A DNA stretch of 55,925 nucleotides from the NCBI RefSeq assembly GCF_002287135.1, contig NZ_NESU01000012.1, positions 1-55,925 of the forward strand, in the 5' to 3' direction. This document shows, in pieces, positions 36,006 through 44,677 of this stretch. This DNA comes from Helicobacter sp. TUL (GTDB lineage: Bacteria > Campylobacterota > Campylobacteria > Campylobacterales > Helicobacteraceae). The notes below the pieces were generated by a model, which did no database searches, was not told the origin of the DNA, and was given only the letters and a program-made list of their open reading frames with translations. Within the stretch, counting starts at the first letter, position 1. Every line of letters starts with the position of its first letter. Both the position numbers and the translations under genes were made by a program.

Positions 36006-37865
36006 TTATTGCTTATAGCTTGTGATACTTGCAGAGTGTGAATCTAAAACCTTGTAGTTATAAGGCTTTGTGTTTTTGTCAAGCTCAAGCAATTCTTTTG
36101 GAGGCTCTCCATTGACATTGTGGTGTTCATAGTAGCGATCACCAGCTTTATGTCCTGCCATATCGACTTTATATGTGATTTCTCCAGGGTTAAGTTTTTG
36201 AATCTCTTCAAATCCTACATTAGAAACACTAAAGCCTTTGATACCATTAGCTGCAGCTATTTCTACGAGTTTAGCTTGTCCCATTCTTGCCATTTCTACA
36301 GCTTGGAGGAGCATTCTACTTGCTTCGCGTGGGTTGTGGAAGCCTGTAGAATTTTCTGCACCGACAAAATCACCCCTCATTTGTCCTCTTCTGTGTAGCT
36401 CGAGAGGTTCTGCAAGTGCTTTTGAAATTTTGGCTTCATCAGGCTTACCAGCAGTTTGGTATGCAGGAAGTTTGCCTAACTCATCGCGCAACTTTTTAAT
36501 GTCTTGGATAAGGCTAACGGTTGCGTATTCTGCACTTCTTAAGTCATAAGCGACAGATTTTTGAATATCAGCAATTTGCGCTTTAAGCACATCTTCACTT
36601 TGAGAGTGGCAAGTTTTGCATGATGCGTTTATGTCATTAAGTGGTGAAGTTATGTTGTGTTGTGTAACTTTTCTACCACCCGCACCTTTTGTATAAGGCA
36701 TATGACAATCCGCACAACTTACACCATTAGCCGCATGCACACCACCGCTAAAGAGTTCAGATTCTGGGTGTTGGATTTTGAGCATTGGTGCTTTTGTGAG
36801 TTTGTGCTCCCAATCAGAGACAAATACATTTGCTTCTCGCGCTTTGTCATAATGCTCATCAAACATCTCGATTCTAAATGGTTCCCCTTTTTTCCATGCG
36901 CTCCAAGGGAATACAAGCTCAATACCATCAACTTCTATTTCAGTAGGACTATTGCCATCACGCCATATATCATATTCATCATATGTTTTTTGTGTGCCAT
37001 CCCACCATTTTTGGCTTGGATCTTGTGCGATACTCTCGCCTGTAACCTTAACTTTGGATCCTGTCGGTCTAAAGTAGTATTCCACATGGCATTGGGTGCA
37101 CACAAGTGTTCGCATTTCTTTTCTATCTGCTTTTACGCCTTGGATTGGATCTTTTTGGTATCCTCTAAAATCCACAAGTGCATTGATAAGCGCTTGACGT
37201 GTGATTCTAAGCTCCATAGTTTCTGGGTTGTGGCAGTCTGCACAAGTTACACCCATTCTTGTTCCGCCATGTGGTCCTCTGTGTGCTTCAGAATCTGGCG
37301 CTTCACCATTGATTGTAGGGACATCTTTTATCATAGTCCAATATTTTGTAGAGTTAAATCGCACCCAATCGCCTTTAGCAGAGTTTTTGAGAAGCCAAGG
37401 CGACCACCCACTATGGCAATTCATACATGCCGCAGGTTGTCCTCCAAATTTTGCAAAACCATGAGCATTAAGAAAATCTTTGTTATTTCTTGCGGTATCC
37501 ATTTGATCGACTTGAATCCAAAAATGCCCTCGCTCTTCATTGGCATCTAGGCTAAATGGATAACCCGCCCAAAGAATAGTGAGTTGTGGGTATCGGATAA
37601 GTTTTGAATACGCGAGATTCCCACCAAAATCTGTGTATTTTGGAGTTTCTGTTTCGACTTTGAGATACATATCTCTGTATTCTGGAAAGTTTTTACCCCA
37701 TTCATCAAATGTAGGATTGTTATCAGTGAGTTCCACAGCCCCCAAAGACTTAGTGCTTGTTACAGCACTTTTAGAGCTAATATCACTATTAAGCCACCAA
37801 ATACCAGCGATGATAATGACTGCCAATATAATAAGAATTGGCATCATACTACTTTTCTTTTGCAT
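36006..37865 (-). CDS. nrfA: Cytochrome c nitrite reductase NrfA, Campylobacter type (CMNCH active-site haem)
   Basis: NrfA reduces nitrite to ammonia in the periplasm. The 619-residue precursor has an N-terminal membrane segment (MMPILIILAVIIIAGIWWL) and five haem sites, all CXXCH: CMNCH, CADCH, CTQCH, CADCH and CKTCH. The first, active-site haem is CMNCH, where E. coli and Wolinella have CXXCK; Campylobacter NrfA also has histidine. AAGGAGGAAG precedes the ATG. It is 21 bases after nrfH, its quinol-oxidising partner. Confidence 0.94.
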   Translation of the reverse strand: MQKKSSMMPILIILAVIIIAGIWWLNSDISSKSAVTSTKSLGAVELTDNNPTFDEWGKNFPEYRDMYLKVETETPKYTDFGGNLAYSKLIRYPQLTILWAGYPFSLDANEERGHFWIQVDQMDTARNNKDFLNAHGFAKFGGQPAACMNCHSGWSPWLLKNSAKGDWVRFNSTKYWTMIKDVPTINGEAPDSEAHRGPHGGTRMGVTCADCHNPETMELRITRQALINALVDFRGYQKDPIQGVKADRKEMRTLVCTQCHVEYYFRPTGSKVKVTGESIAQDPSQKWWDGTQKTYDEYDIWRDGNSPTEIEVDGIELVFPWSAWKKGEPFRIEMFDEHYDKAREANVFVSDWEHKLTKAPMLKIQHPESELFSGGVHAANGVSCADCHMPYTKGAGGRKVTQHNITSPLNDINASCKTCHSQSEDVLKAQIADIQKSVAYDLRSAEYATVSLIQDIKKLRDELGKLPAYQTAGKPDEAKISKALAEPLELHRRGQMRGDFVGAENSTGFHNPREASRMLLQAVEMARMGQAKLVEIAAANGIKGFSVSNVGFEEIQKLNPGEITYKVDMAGHKAGDRYYEHHNVNGEPPKELLELDKNTKPYNYKVLDSHSASITSYKQ

Positions 37866-37886
37866 ATCTTCCTCCTTAAATGTAGA

Positions 37887-38396
37887 TTAAAATCCGCGTC
37901 GATGTCCGACATTTTCGTGACACGATACGCATTGCAAAGCCTGTGTATTGTTACCCGCGTGTGTAGTCGGATTGATCGCATTTCCTGCATAATCGCTATG
38001 ACAATTAATGCAATTTTGTTGCACAATCTTTTTACTTTTTTCATTTGCGCTTAGATTCACAGGGAGATCATCAAGCTCAAATGTGAATGCGTAGCCGTGT
38101 CCTAAACCACTTTGTGCCTTTGCAATCCATTTAGAAACAAAGCCATGAGGCAAATGACAATCGCTACATGTAGCTTTTTCTTTGCCATTAATTTTGAGAG
38201 AATGTGGATCAGACATATAGTTTGCATACACATCATTCATCACATGGCAGTTGTTACAAGCCTCTGGGTTGTTGCTAAGATAGGAAAATCCTTTGGCGTT
38301 GTAAAATGTATAGCCACCACTTATGATGATGACAACGACCAAAAAAATGAGAATCTTTGCCGACAAAGACCAGGGTTGACTTTTGCGTGACCTCAA
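37887..38396 (-). CDS. nrfH: Tetrahaem quinol dehydrogenase NrfH
   Basis: NrfH is a NapC/NirT-family membrane cytochrome that passes electrons from menaquinol to NrfA. The 169 residues have an N-terminal anchor (AKILIFLVVVIIISGGYTF) and four haem motifs: CNNCH, CSDCH, CINCH and CVSCH. The start is TTG 38396, six bases after AAGGAGGAG-type sequence; no ATG lies nearby. It is divergent from pgeF. Confidence 0.93.
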   Translation of the reverse strand: MRSRKSQPWSLSAKILIFLVVVIIISGGYTFYNAKGFSYLSNNPEACNNCHVMNDVYANYMSDPHSLKINGKEKATCSDCHLPHGFVSKWIAKAQSGLGHGYAFTFELDDLPVNLSANEKSKKIVQQNCINCHSDYAGNAINPTTHAGNNTQALQCVSCHENVGHRRGF

Positions 38397-38533
38397 GAAC
38401 TCCTCCTTAACATTTTATACACTATCTATTTTTGGATAGATACCTATTATTCTAATATAAACTTTCTTAAAATTTTTTGATTTACTTTTTGTTAATATTT
38501 CTATCAAGATTTTAGATTCTCAAAGGAATTGCT

Positions 38534-39340
38534 ATGTTTGCTTATACGGACTTTATCCCAAATGCTTCAAAAAATGGCGGTGTGCTTTTTGCGCTAAGTA
38601 ATCGTTATGGTGGATATAGCAAACCGCCCTATGAAAGCCTAAATCTTGCATTTCACACAGGTGATGAATCTGCGGTGGTGGAGCGTAACATCACGCATAT
38701 ATTGGAGCATTTTACAAAGCTAGATTCTAGGCTAGATTCACAATCCATACACACGCTTACATATATGACACAAATTCACGCCTTGCATTGCGCTTTGGAT
38801 ACTGATTGTGCACAAGAGCGTGAGAGTATGGGCATTAGGCTTAGGAATGTGGGCGAGGCTGACGCACTGCTTTTGACACGCCCATATACACCTGCTATGG
38901 TGCTTGTTGCGGATTGTAATCCGATTTTGTTCTTTGATTGTGCGCACAATGTCGCCACGCTTATTCACGCTGGGCGAGCCGGTGTGTTTGGGCGGATTTG
39001 CTCAAAGACTTTGGCGTATATGCGTGAGCATTATGGCACGAGGGCAAGTGATGTATTTGCATTTGTAGGGGCAGGGATACGCAAATGTTGCTATGAAATA
39101 CAAGAAGATGTGCGTAAAGAATTAGAGCGTGTGTGCAGTGAGCCTATGCGTTATATACAAATGCGAGAAAATCGGTATTTTCTTGATTTGGCGTTGATGT
39201 TGGCAGATGAATTACAGAATCTAGGGATTGTCAATACTAGAGTTTTGCCACAATGTAGCAGTTGTGAGGGCGAGTTTTTTTCGTATCGGCGTGATGGTGT
39301 GAGTGGGCGATTTGCCCTCATCGCTATGCTTGTAGGCTAG
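38534..39340 (+). CDS. pgeF: Peptidoglycan editing factor PgeF (YfiH/laccase-domain family)
   Basis: This family, once called polyphenol oxidase, prevents L-serine being wrongly built into peptidoglycan peptides. The 268 residues have the family core, HAGRAGVFGRICSKTL, FVGAGIRKCCYEIQEDV, and a C-terminal CSSCEGEFFSYRRDGVSGRF. AAAGGAATT precedes the ATG. It is divergent from nrfH and not in an obvious operon. Confidence 0.85.
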   Translation: MFAYTDFIPNASKNGGVLFALSNRYGGYSKPPYESLNLAFHTGDESAVVERNITHILEHFTKLDSRLDSQSIHTLTYMTQIHALHCALDTDCAQERESMGIRLRNVGEADALLLTRPYTPAMVLVADCNPILFFDCAHNVATLIHAGRAGVFGRICSKTLAYMREHYGTRASDVFAFVGAGIRKCCYEIQEDVRKELERVCSEPMRYIQMRENRYFLDLALMLADELQNLGIVNTRVLPQCSSCEGEFFSYRRDGVSGRFALIAMLVG

Positions 39341-39360
39341 CGATGAAGTTTTTGGTAGCA

Positions 39361-40032
39361 CTAGAAATTGTAAGTATAGCGCACACCGGTGTTGTAGATT
39401 TGTGTTGTGCTCATATCAGTTTTTACAGGAACACCATTCATTTCTGCCGTAGCACTCGCACCAATCACACCAAAGCGTGTAAAGAACTCTATGCCGTGTT
39501 TTTTGCCAAATAGTGTTCTAAGACCGAGATTTATCCCCATATCAAAGCCTGAGATGTTAGAGAGATTGCTATTTGCGGTGGTGGCTTTTACGATACCGCC
39601 AGAATGGATACCTACACCAAGAGAGAGACCAGCAAACCATCCAGCAGAGACTTGCTCACTATTATAAAACGTATTAAGGAAATCCACATTAGCATTCACA
39701 AACATCGAGTTGAATTGGTTGCCATTTGGTGTTTGACCATTTCCACCAGTAGAAGCATCTTGCAAATAGCTCGTGCCATTATTGAGTGCTACATACGCTC
39801 TCAAGCCTACATTTTCTGTGAAAAACCACTTATAACCACCCATAAGACCATATCTAAGGCTACCAAGAGCATAAGTTGTTTGTGTGCTACCATTTATAGA
39901 CGATTCGCTTGTCATTTTAGAGAGATTGGCAAGTCCGAGATCCACACCCACAAATGCACCACTTTCTTCTGCAACTACAGCGCTTGTGCTAAATGCTAGA
40001 GCTAATGCTCCACTTACGATAAGCTTTTTCAT
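39361..40032 (-). CDS. Outer-membrane beta-barrel protein (Helicobacter OMP type)
   Basis: The 223 residues begin with a clear signal peptide (KKLIVSGALALAFSTSAVVAEE), followed by alternating beta strands. The protein ends in YNTGVRYTYNF, with the C-terminal phenylalanine needed for barrel insertion. It is a small barrel of the kind common in Helicobacter outer membranes. AAAGGAG lies before the ATG. An inverted repeat in the 5' leader (40071-40090) may affect the message. It lies downstream of murG on the same strand, separated by about 150 bases. Confidence 0.8.
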   Translation of the reverse strand: MKKLIVSGALALAFSTSAVVAEESGAFVGVDLGLANLSKMTSESSINGSTQTTYALGSLRYGLMGGYKWFFTENVGLRAYVALNNGTSYLQDASTGGNGQTPNGNQFNSMFVNANVDFLNTFYNSEQVSAGWFAGLSLGVGIHSGGIVKATTANSNLSNISGFDMGINLGLRTLFGKKHGIEFFTRFGVIGASATAEMNGVPVKTDMSTTQIYNTGVRYTYNF

Positions 40033-40070
40033 GCAAACTCCTTTAGGGTTTTGTTGTTGGTATCGTTTGT

Positions 40071-40090
40071 CTAGTTTTTGGAGAAACTAG
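40071..40090. repeat. Hairpin in the leader of the outer-membrane protein gene
   Basis: CTAGTTT and AAACTAG form a seven-base stem with a six-base loop, about 40 bases upstream of the start codon on the minus strand. A TAAAAT-like -10 lies just upstream, so the hairpin would be near the 5' end of the message and could stabilise it or bind a small RNA. Confidence 0.4.
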
Positions 40091-40181
40091 AGCAAAACGT
40101 ATCCATTTTATCTCTAAATTCTTATGCAATCCTTAATTTTATGAGCTTAGTGTATATTTTGTTGGTTGTGTGAAAAAAATA

Positions 40182-41219
40182 CTAAAGCAATGCGAGGATT
40201 TGTGAGATGATAGTGCGCGCACCATTTGGTGAGATTTTGTCTTGCAAGGCTTGTGAGACTTGCGCAATGCGTGGAGTAAGTGAGTCCAAAAATGTTAGGA
40301 TTTGTTGTGGGTGGAGGGTAGATTCTCTACATACTTGCGCGAGGTTGGCAGTGGCAAACTCTAGGGCATTGTGGTATTGGTGATCTTTGGCTGCAAATGG
40401 ATAGGGGATAAAAAAGCAAGGCAAACCATTGGCGCAACTCTCCCACACGCTTCCAGCTCCAGCACGACTGATACACACATCACTTTTTTCCACAAAATCA
40501 ATGAGCTTGGGGCTAAAGGCAAAAAGCTCAATGTCTTGCAAGATACTTTGTTGTGCGTAGGCTTGGCTTATGCGCTCTTTGTCTCTCTCACCGCATTGAT
40601 GAATGATGTGATACCCACGCGCTAAAAGTGTAGGCGCGAGATCTAGTGCGATATTGTTTATTGCTTTTGCGCCTTGTGAGCCACCCAAAAAGAGTATAGT
40701 TTTTATCTCTGTGCGTGTGCGTGCGTGGGCAAAAAATTCTTGACGCACAGGATAATCACAGCGATAAAAACGCTTATTTGCAAGTGCAAAAGAGCCAAAA
40801 ATTTGGGTAGCAAATGGGCTTAGGAGTTTGTTTAATGAGCCACTTATGGCATTTTGTTCGTGGATAAAGAGCTTAACCTTGCTTCCCAAAGTCGCTAATG
40901 AAGCACCTGCTGCGCTAAAGCCTCCTACACTAATGACTGCTTGTGTGTTATGGCGTGCAAAAAGTTTTTTGCACATTTTGGTTGCATTATAGATTTTGTG
41001 TAGGGCGGCGAGTTTGGCTAAGCCTTTTTTATTGACTACGCCTGTGCTATCCAAAAAATACACTGCACTAAACAGATCGCTTTGTGCAAACCACATTTTG
41101 TCTTGTCCTGCGTGCGAGCCTATGTAGATACAAGGGATTTGCCTTTTTTGGAGTTCTTGGGCAAGAGCTTTGGCTATGGCGAGATGACCGCCTGTGCCAC
41201 CACCTGTAATGGCAAACAT
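40182..41219 (-). CDS. murG: UDP-GlcNAc transferase MurG (lipid II synthesis)
   Basis: MurG transfers GlcNAc to lipid I at the inner membrane. The 345 residues have the N-terminal GGGTGGHLAIAKALA loop, GVVNKKGLAKL-type acceptor region, and FLGGSQGAKAINNIAL with the C-terminal SRAGAGSVWESCANGLPCFFIPYPFA. It is three bases after the rhodanese-like gene in the order valS-(rhodanese-like)-murG. Confidence 0.93.
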   Translation of the reverse strand: MFAITGGGTGGHLAIAKALAQELQKRQIPCIYIGSHAGQDKMWFAQSDLFSAVYFLDSTGVVNKKGLAKLAALHKIYNATKMCKKLFARHNTQAVISVGGFSAAGASLATLGSKVKLFIHEQNAISGSLNKLLSPFATQIFGSFALANKRFYRCDYPVRQEFFAHARTRTEIKTILFLGGSQGAKAINNIALDLAPTLLARGYHIIHQCGERDKERISQAYAQQSILQDIELFAFSPKLIDFVEKSDVCISRAGAGSVWESCANGLPCFFIPYPFAAKDHQYHNALEFATANLAQVCRESTLHPQQILTFLDSLTPRIAQVSQALQDKISPNGARTIISQILALL

Positions 41220-41221
41220 AG

Positions 41222-41875
41222 TTACTCACAACAATGTGGTTTTTGGGTGCTTATAGGGTTGCCTAAGGCTTTCCATGCACCAAAACCACCCACGAGGCGA
41301 TAGAGGTTGGTATAACCAAAATTTTGCGCCCATAATATCGCAGTATGCGCACTTCCTACAGGCGCAAAAATATCATCACCTTCATCATAAAAGAGAATTT
41401 TTGCATTTTTATCCGCTCCCAAAAATTCTAAAAATTCTTGTTGTGAGCGATCGGGGCTATCTTGATTCCATTCTTGTTGTGTGCCTTTGCCTATTTCTTT
41501 GAGGCTTGGGCTTTTGGCAAAGGCAAAATGTTTGGCACTAGGGATTAATCCTAGATTGTAGATTCCGCGTGGTAGCGTGGCTATGATGACAAAAGAATCA
41601 AGATCTTGTGCTAGTGCGTGTGAATCTATGAGCTGATAGCCTGTGGCATTGGCGCGTTGGATAAGCGCGCGCGCGTCTTCTTGTGCGCTAGATTGTGTGT
41701 GCGTATTTGGAGTATTTTTGAGCTCTAAGTAGCTTTGTGTAAGGGCGATGTAGGCATTTGGGGTTGCAAGATGTGGTTTTTTGAGCCAAAAGATTATGAT
41801 AAGCGCTACACAAAATGCAGCAAGAAATATGAATATAAAGAGTTGTAGTCTTTTTTTTGCTTTGCGTGTTGGCAT
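41222..41875 (-). CDS. Membrane-anchored rhodanese-like protein lacking the catalytic cysteine
   Basis: The open frame reaches 41935, but I choose ATG 41875, six bases after AAAGGAAG and just beyond the valS stop. The 217 residues have one N-terminal membrane helix (LFIFIFLAAFCVALIIIFWL) and a C-terminal rhodanese-like fold (AKILFYDEGDDIFAPVGSAH, then LVGGFGAWKALGNPI). The catalytic cysteine expected after ILFY is an aspartate, so sulfur-transfer activity is unlikely. It links valS and murG in one run. Confidence 0.72.
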   Translation of the reverse strand: MPTRKAKKRLQLFIFIFLAAFCVALIIIFWLKKPHLATPNAYIALTQSYLELKNTPNTHTQSSAQEDARALIQRANATGYQLIDSHALAQDLDSFVIIATLPRGIYNLGLIPSAKHFAFAKSPSLKEIGKGTQQEWNQDSPDRSQQEFLEFLGADKNAKILFYDEGDDIFAPVGSAHTAILWAQNFGYTNLYRLVGGFGAWKALGNPISTQKPHCCE

Positions 41876-41876
41876 A

Positions 41877-44531
41877 TTACTTCCTTTGGAGTGTGTGGAG
41901 TTCGTTTTGGACTTTTTGGAGTTTGTCTTTGGCATTTTGTAGGGCGGTGCGGTTTTGCTCTAGCACTTGTTGTGGTGCGTTTTTGACAAAGTTTGGATTT
42001 TCTAGCATAGCATTAAGTTTTGTAATTTCTTTTTGGAGCTTTGTTTCTTGGGATTGTAGGCGTGTGATGATAGCGCTAATATCAATCCCATGGAGTGCTA
42101 TGAAAGTTTGTGCTACTTCTCCGACATCGCTTATACATTCGGCTGGATTAGCAGCGTGAGAATCTAATATAGTGAGATTCTCAACTTTAGCAAGTTTATT
42201 GACAAAAAGTCTCAGCACTGCTACATCTATAGAGGTATTTATACGCACAAAGGCTTGTTGTATTGGGGCATTGCCTAATTCTAGGGTTGCTTTGATACGG
42301 CGCAAGGAAGTGATACAATCTTTAATCAATGTGAATTCTTGCTCTATATAATCATCTTGTGTCGTGTCTGTAGGGAATGTAGCTATCATAATTGATTGGC
42401 TTGCCTCTAAGCTTGTGCCACTAAGTGCATGCCACAAATCTTCGGTGATAAATGGCATAAATGGATGCAGAAGTTTTAAGCTCTCTTTAAACACTATGCC
42501 TAATTCAAAAATGGCTTCTTTTTGGGCTTTGGCAAGTTCGATACCCCAATCACAAAATTCATTCCACAAAAAGTGGTGCAGTATGCTTGTGGCGTCATTA
42601 AAGCGATAGTTATCTAGCGCGTGGCGGAGTTGTTTGGTTGCAAAGGCTAGGCGCGAGTGCATATAACGCCCAAGCGGTGTAGAGAATGTAAGATTCTCAT
42701 CTGTGAAATAAGGATTTTGTGGGCGAAGTTGTGCGGCATACATAAGCAGGAATTGCGCGGCATTATAGATTTTGTTGGCAAAGTTTTTGCTAAGCTCAAG
42801 TTGGGCGTGTGAGAGTTTAATATCTCTACCTTGCGCACATAAACTAGCGAGTGTAAAACGCACAGAATCTGCGCCATATGTCGCGATAATCTCAAGAGGA
42901 TCGATGACATTGCCTTTTGATTTACTCATTTTTTCGCCATTTTCATCACGCACAAGAGCGTGTAGATATATGTCTTTAAAAGGTAGCTTACCTAATAAAG
43001 ATTCTCCTGCTAGGAGCATACGCGCCACCCAAAAAAACAAAATATCAAAGCCTGTGATAAGCAAGGAATTAGGATAGAATCTCTGTAAATCCTCATCGTG
43101 ATAGAGTGCGTGTGTCGTGTCGTTTTGTTGGTGTGTGGCGTTTGTATTGCCCCAACCAAGTGTGCTAAATGCCCACAATGCAGAGCTAAACCAAGTATCA
43201 AGCACATCATTATCTTGTGTGGTAATGGTGGCGTGGCATTTGGGGCAAGTAGGGTTATCAATTTCACTAGCTACTTTTTCTCCACACGCGCAATACCACA
43301 CAGGGATTCTGTGTCCCCACCAAAGTTGCCGACTAATGCACCAAGGGCGTAAATCACGCATCCACGCATTGTAGTTATTAAGCCATTGCGCAGGGAAAAA
43401 TTTTGCTTCACCATTATTAACGCGTTCTATCGCCTTTGTAGCGACTTCTTTTTTGACAAACCATTGCTTAGAAATATAGGGTTCTATGACATTACCACAA
43501 CGATAGCATACCCCCACTTGATTTTGATAAGGCTCTATGGCGTGGATAAAGCCCTCGCTTTGTAGTTTTGCAACGATTTGTTCTCGTGCTTGGAGGCGTT
43601 CTAATCCCGCAAACTCTCCGGCTAAATCATTGAGAATCCCTTTTTCATCAAAGACGACAAGTGAGGGCAGATTGTGGCGTTTGCCTACTTCATAGTCATT
43701 CATATCGTGTGCAGGTGTTACCTTAACGCACCCTGTTCCAAAGCTCATATCTACATGTGAATCTGCGATGATAGGAATCTCGCGATTAAGCAAAGGAAGC
43801 ACGATACTTTTACCCACAAGGTGTGTATAGCGTTCATCATCTGGATTTACCATTACCGCAGTATCACCAAAAAATGTTTCTGGGCGTGTGGTGGCAACGA
43901 TGAGGGATTGTGTAGAATCTTTAATCGGATATTTGATGTGATACAAAAAGCCATCATTTTGTTTGTATTCTACTTCTATATCGCTTAGTGCGCCATCGTG
44001 TGTGCACCAATTAATCATATATGAATCTTGAATGATAAGCCCTTGTTCATACCATTGCACAAATGCTTTTTTGACGGCATTTTTTAAGCCATCATCCATT
44101 GTAAAACGCAATCTACTCCACGCTGGAGAGATACCAAGTTTTCGCATTTGGTTTAGAATCTTGCCACCAGATTCTTCTTTCCATTGCCATACTTTATCAA
44201 TAAATGCCTCACGACCGATACTTTCTTTGCTGATACCTTGGGCTAAGAGTTGTTTTTCGACGATATTTTGTGTCGCAATTCCTGCGTGATCCATACCTGG
44301 TTGATATAATGTCGCATAGCCGTCCATACGCTTATAGCGTGTAATAATGTCTTGGAGGCTGAATGTGAATGCGTGTCCGATGTGTAGCACACCTGTAACA
44401 TTTGGCGGGGGCATCATAATACAAAAGTTTTTTTGTTTGCTTCTATCGACTTCAAAATATCCGCGTTCTTGGCATATTTCATAAATTTTAGATTCTATGG
44501 CTTGTGGATTGTAAGCTTTTTTTTCTTGCAT
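41877..44531 (-). CDS. valS: Valyl-tRNA synthetase
   Basis: ValS charges tRNA-Val. The 884-residue class I enzyme has the HIGH motif in PPNVTGVLHIGHAFTFS, the GMDHAGIATQ segment, editing domain TTRPETFFGDTAVMVNPDD, and KMSKS in GEKMSKSKGNVIDPLE. A coiled-coil tail (ITRLQSQETKLQKEITKLNA) ends the protein as in other ValRS. The order valS-rhodanese-like-murG also occurs in H. pylori. Confidence 0.96.
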   Translation of the reverse strand: MQEKKAYNPQAIESKIYEICQERGYFEVDRSKQKNFCIMMPPPNVTGVLHIGHAFTFSLQDIITRYKRMDGYATLYQPGMDHAGIATQNIVEKQLLAQGISKESIGREAFIDKVWQWKEESGGKILNQMRKLGISPAWSRLRFTMDDGLKNAVKKAFVQWYEQGLIIQDSYMINWCTHDGALSDIEVEYKQNDGFLYHIKYPIKDSTQSLIVATTRPETFFGDTAVMVNPDDERYTHLVGKSIVLPLLNREIPIIADSHVDMSFGTGCVKVTPAHDMNDYEVGKRHNLPSLVVFDEKGILNDLAGEFAGLERLQAREQIVAKLQSEGFIHAIEPYQNQVGVCYRCGNVIEPYISKQWFVKKEVATKAIERVNNGEAKFFPAQWLNNYNAWMRDLRPWCISRQLWWGHRIPVWYCACGEKVASEIDNPTCPKCHATITTQDNDVLDTWFSSALWAFSTLGWGNTNATHQQNDTTHALYHDEDLQRFYPNSLLITGFDILFFWVARMLLAGESLLGKLPFKDIYLHALVRDENGEKMSKSKGNVIDPLEIIATYGADSVRFTLASLCAQGRDIKLSHAQLELSKNFANKIYNAAQFLLMYAAQLRPQNPYFTDENLTFSTPLGRYMHSRLAFATKQLRHALDNYRFNDATSILHHFLWNEFCDWGIELAKAQKEAIFELGIVFKESLKLLHPFMPFITEDLWHALSGTSLEASQSIMIATFPTDTTQDDYIEQEFTLIKDCITSLRRIKATLELGNAPIQQAFVRINTSIDVAVLRLFVNKLAKVENLTILDSHAANPAECISDVGEVAQTFIALHGIDISAIITRLQSQETKLQKEITKLNAMLENPNFVKNAPQQVLEQNRTALQNAKDKLQKVQNELHTLQRK

Positions 44532-44597
44532 AAGAGCACCCTTATTTCTTTGGTTGTATAATTTTAGGGAATTATAACAAACTTCTAAGGAGATTGT

Positions 44598-44672
44598 ATG
44601 GCTTATGAGAGCAAATCATTGGGCAATATCCATAGCACTAATAAAAAACGCCTACAATCTCTTAGCAAATAA
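44598..44672 (+). CDS. Possible 24-residue small protein
   Basis: An ATG with AAGGAG five bases upstream opens a 24-codon frame (MAYESKSLGNIHSTNKKRLQ... ending SLSK), six bases before the helicase start. The ribosome site is as good as any in the window and better than that of the helicase itself. It may be a real small protein or a leader coupled to the helicase. No homologue is recognised. Confidence 0.4.
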   Translation: MAYESKSLGNIHSTNKKRLQSLSK

Positions 44673-44677
44673 CTTCT

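Noticed and set aside
36657-37550. A 297-residue frame opposite nrfA
   Set aside because: It is antisense to a certain gene with five haem motifs; the composition is that of a shadow frame.
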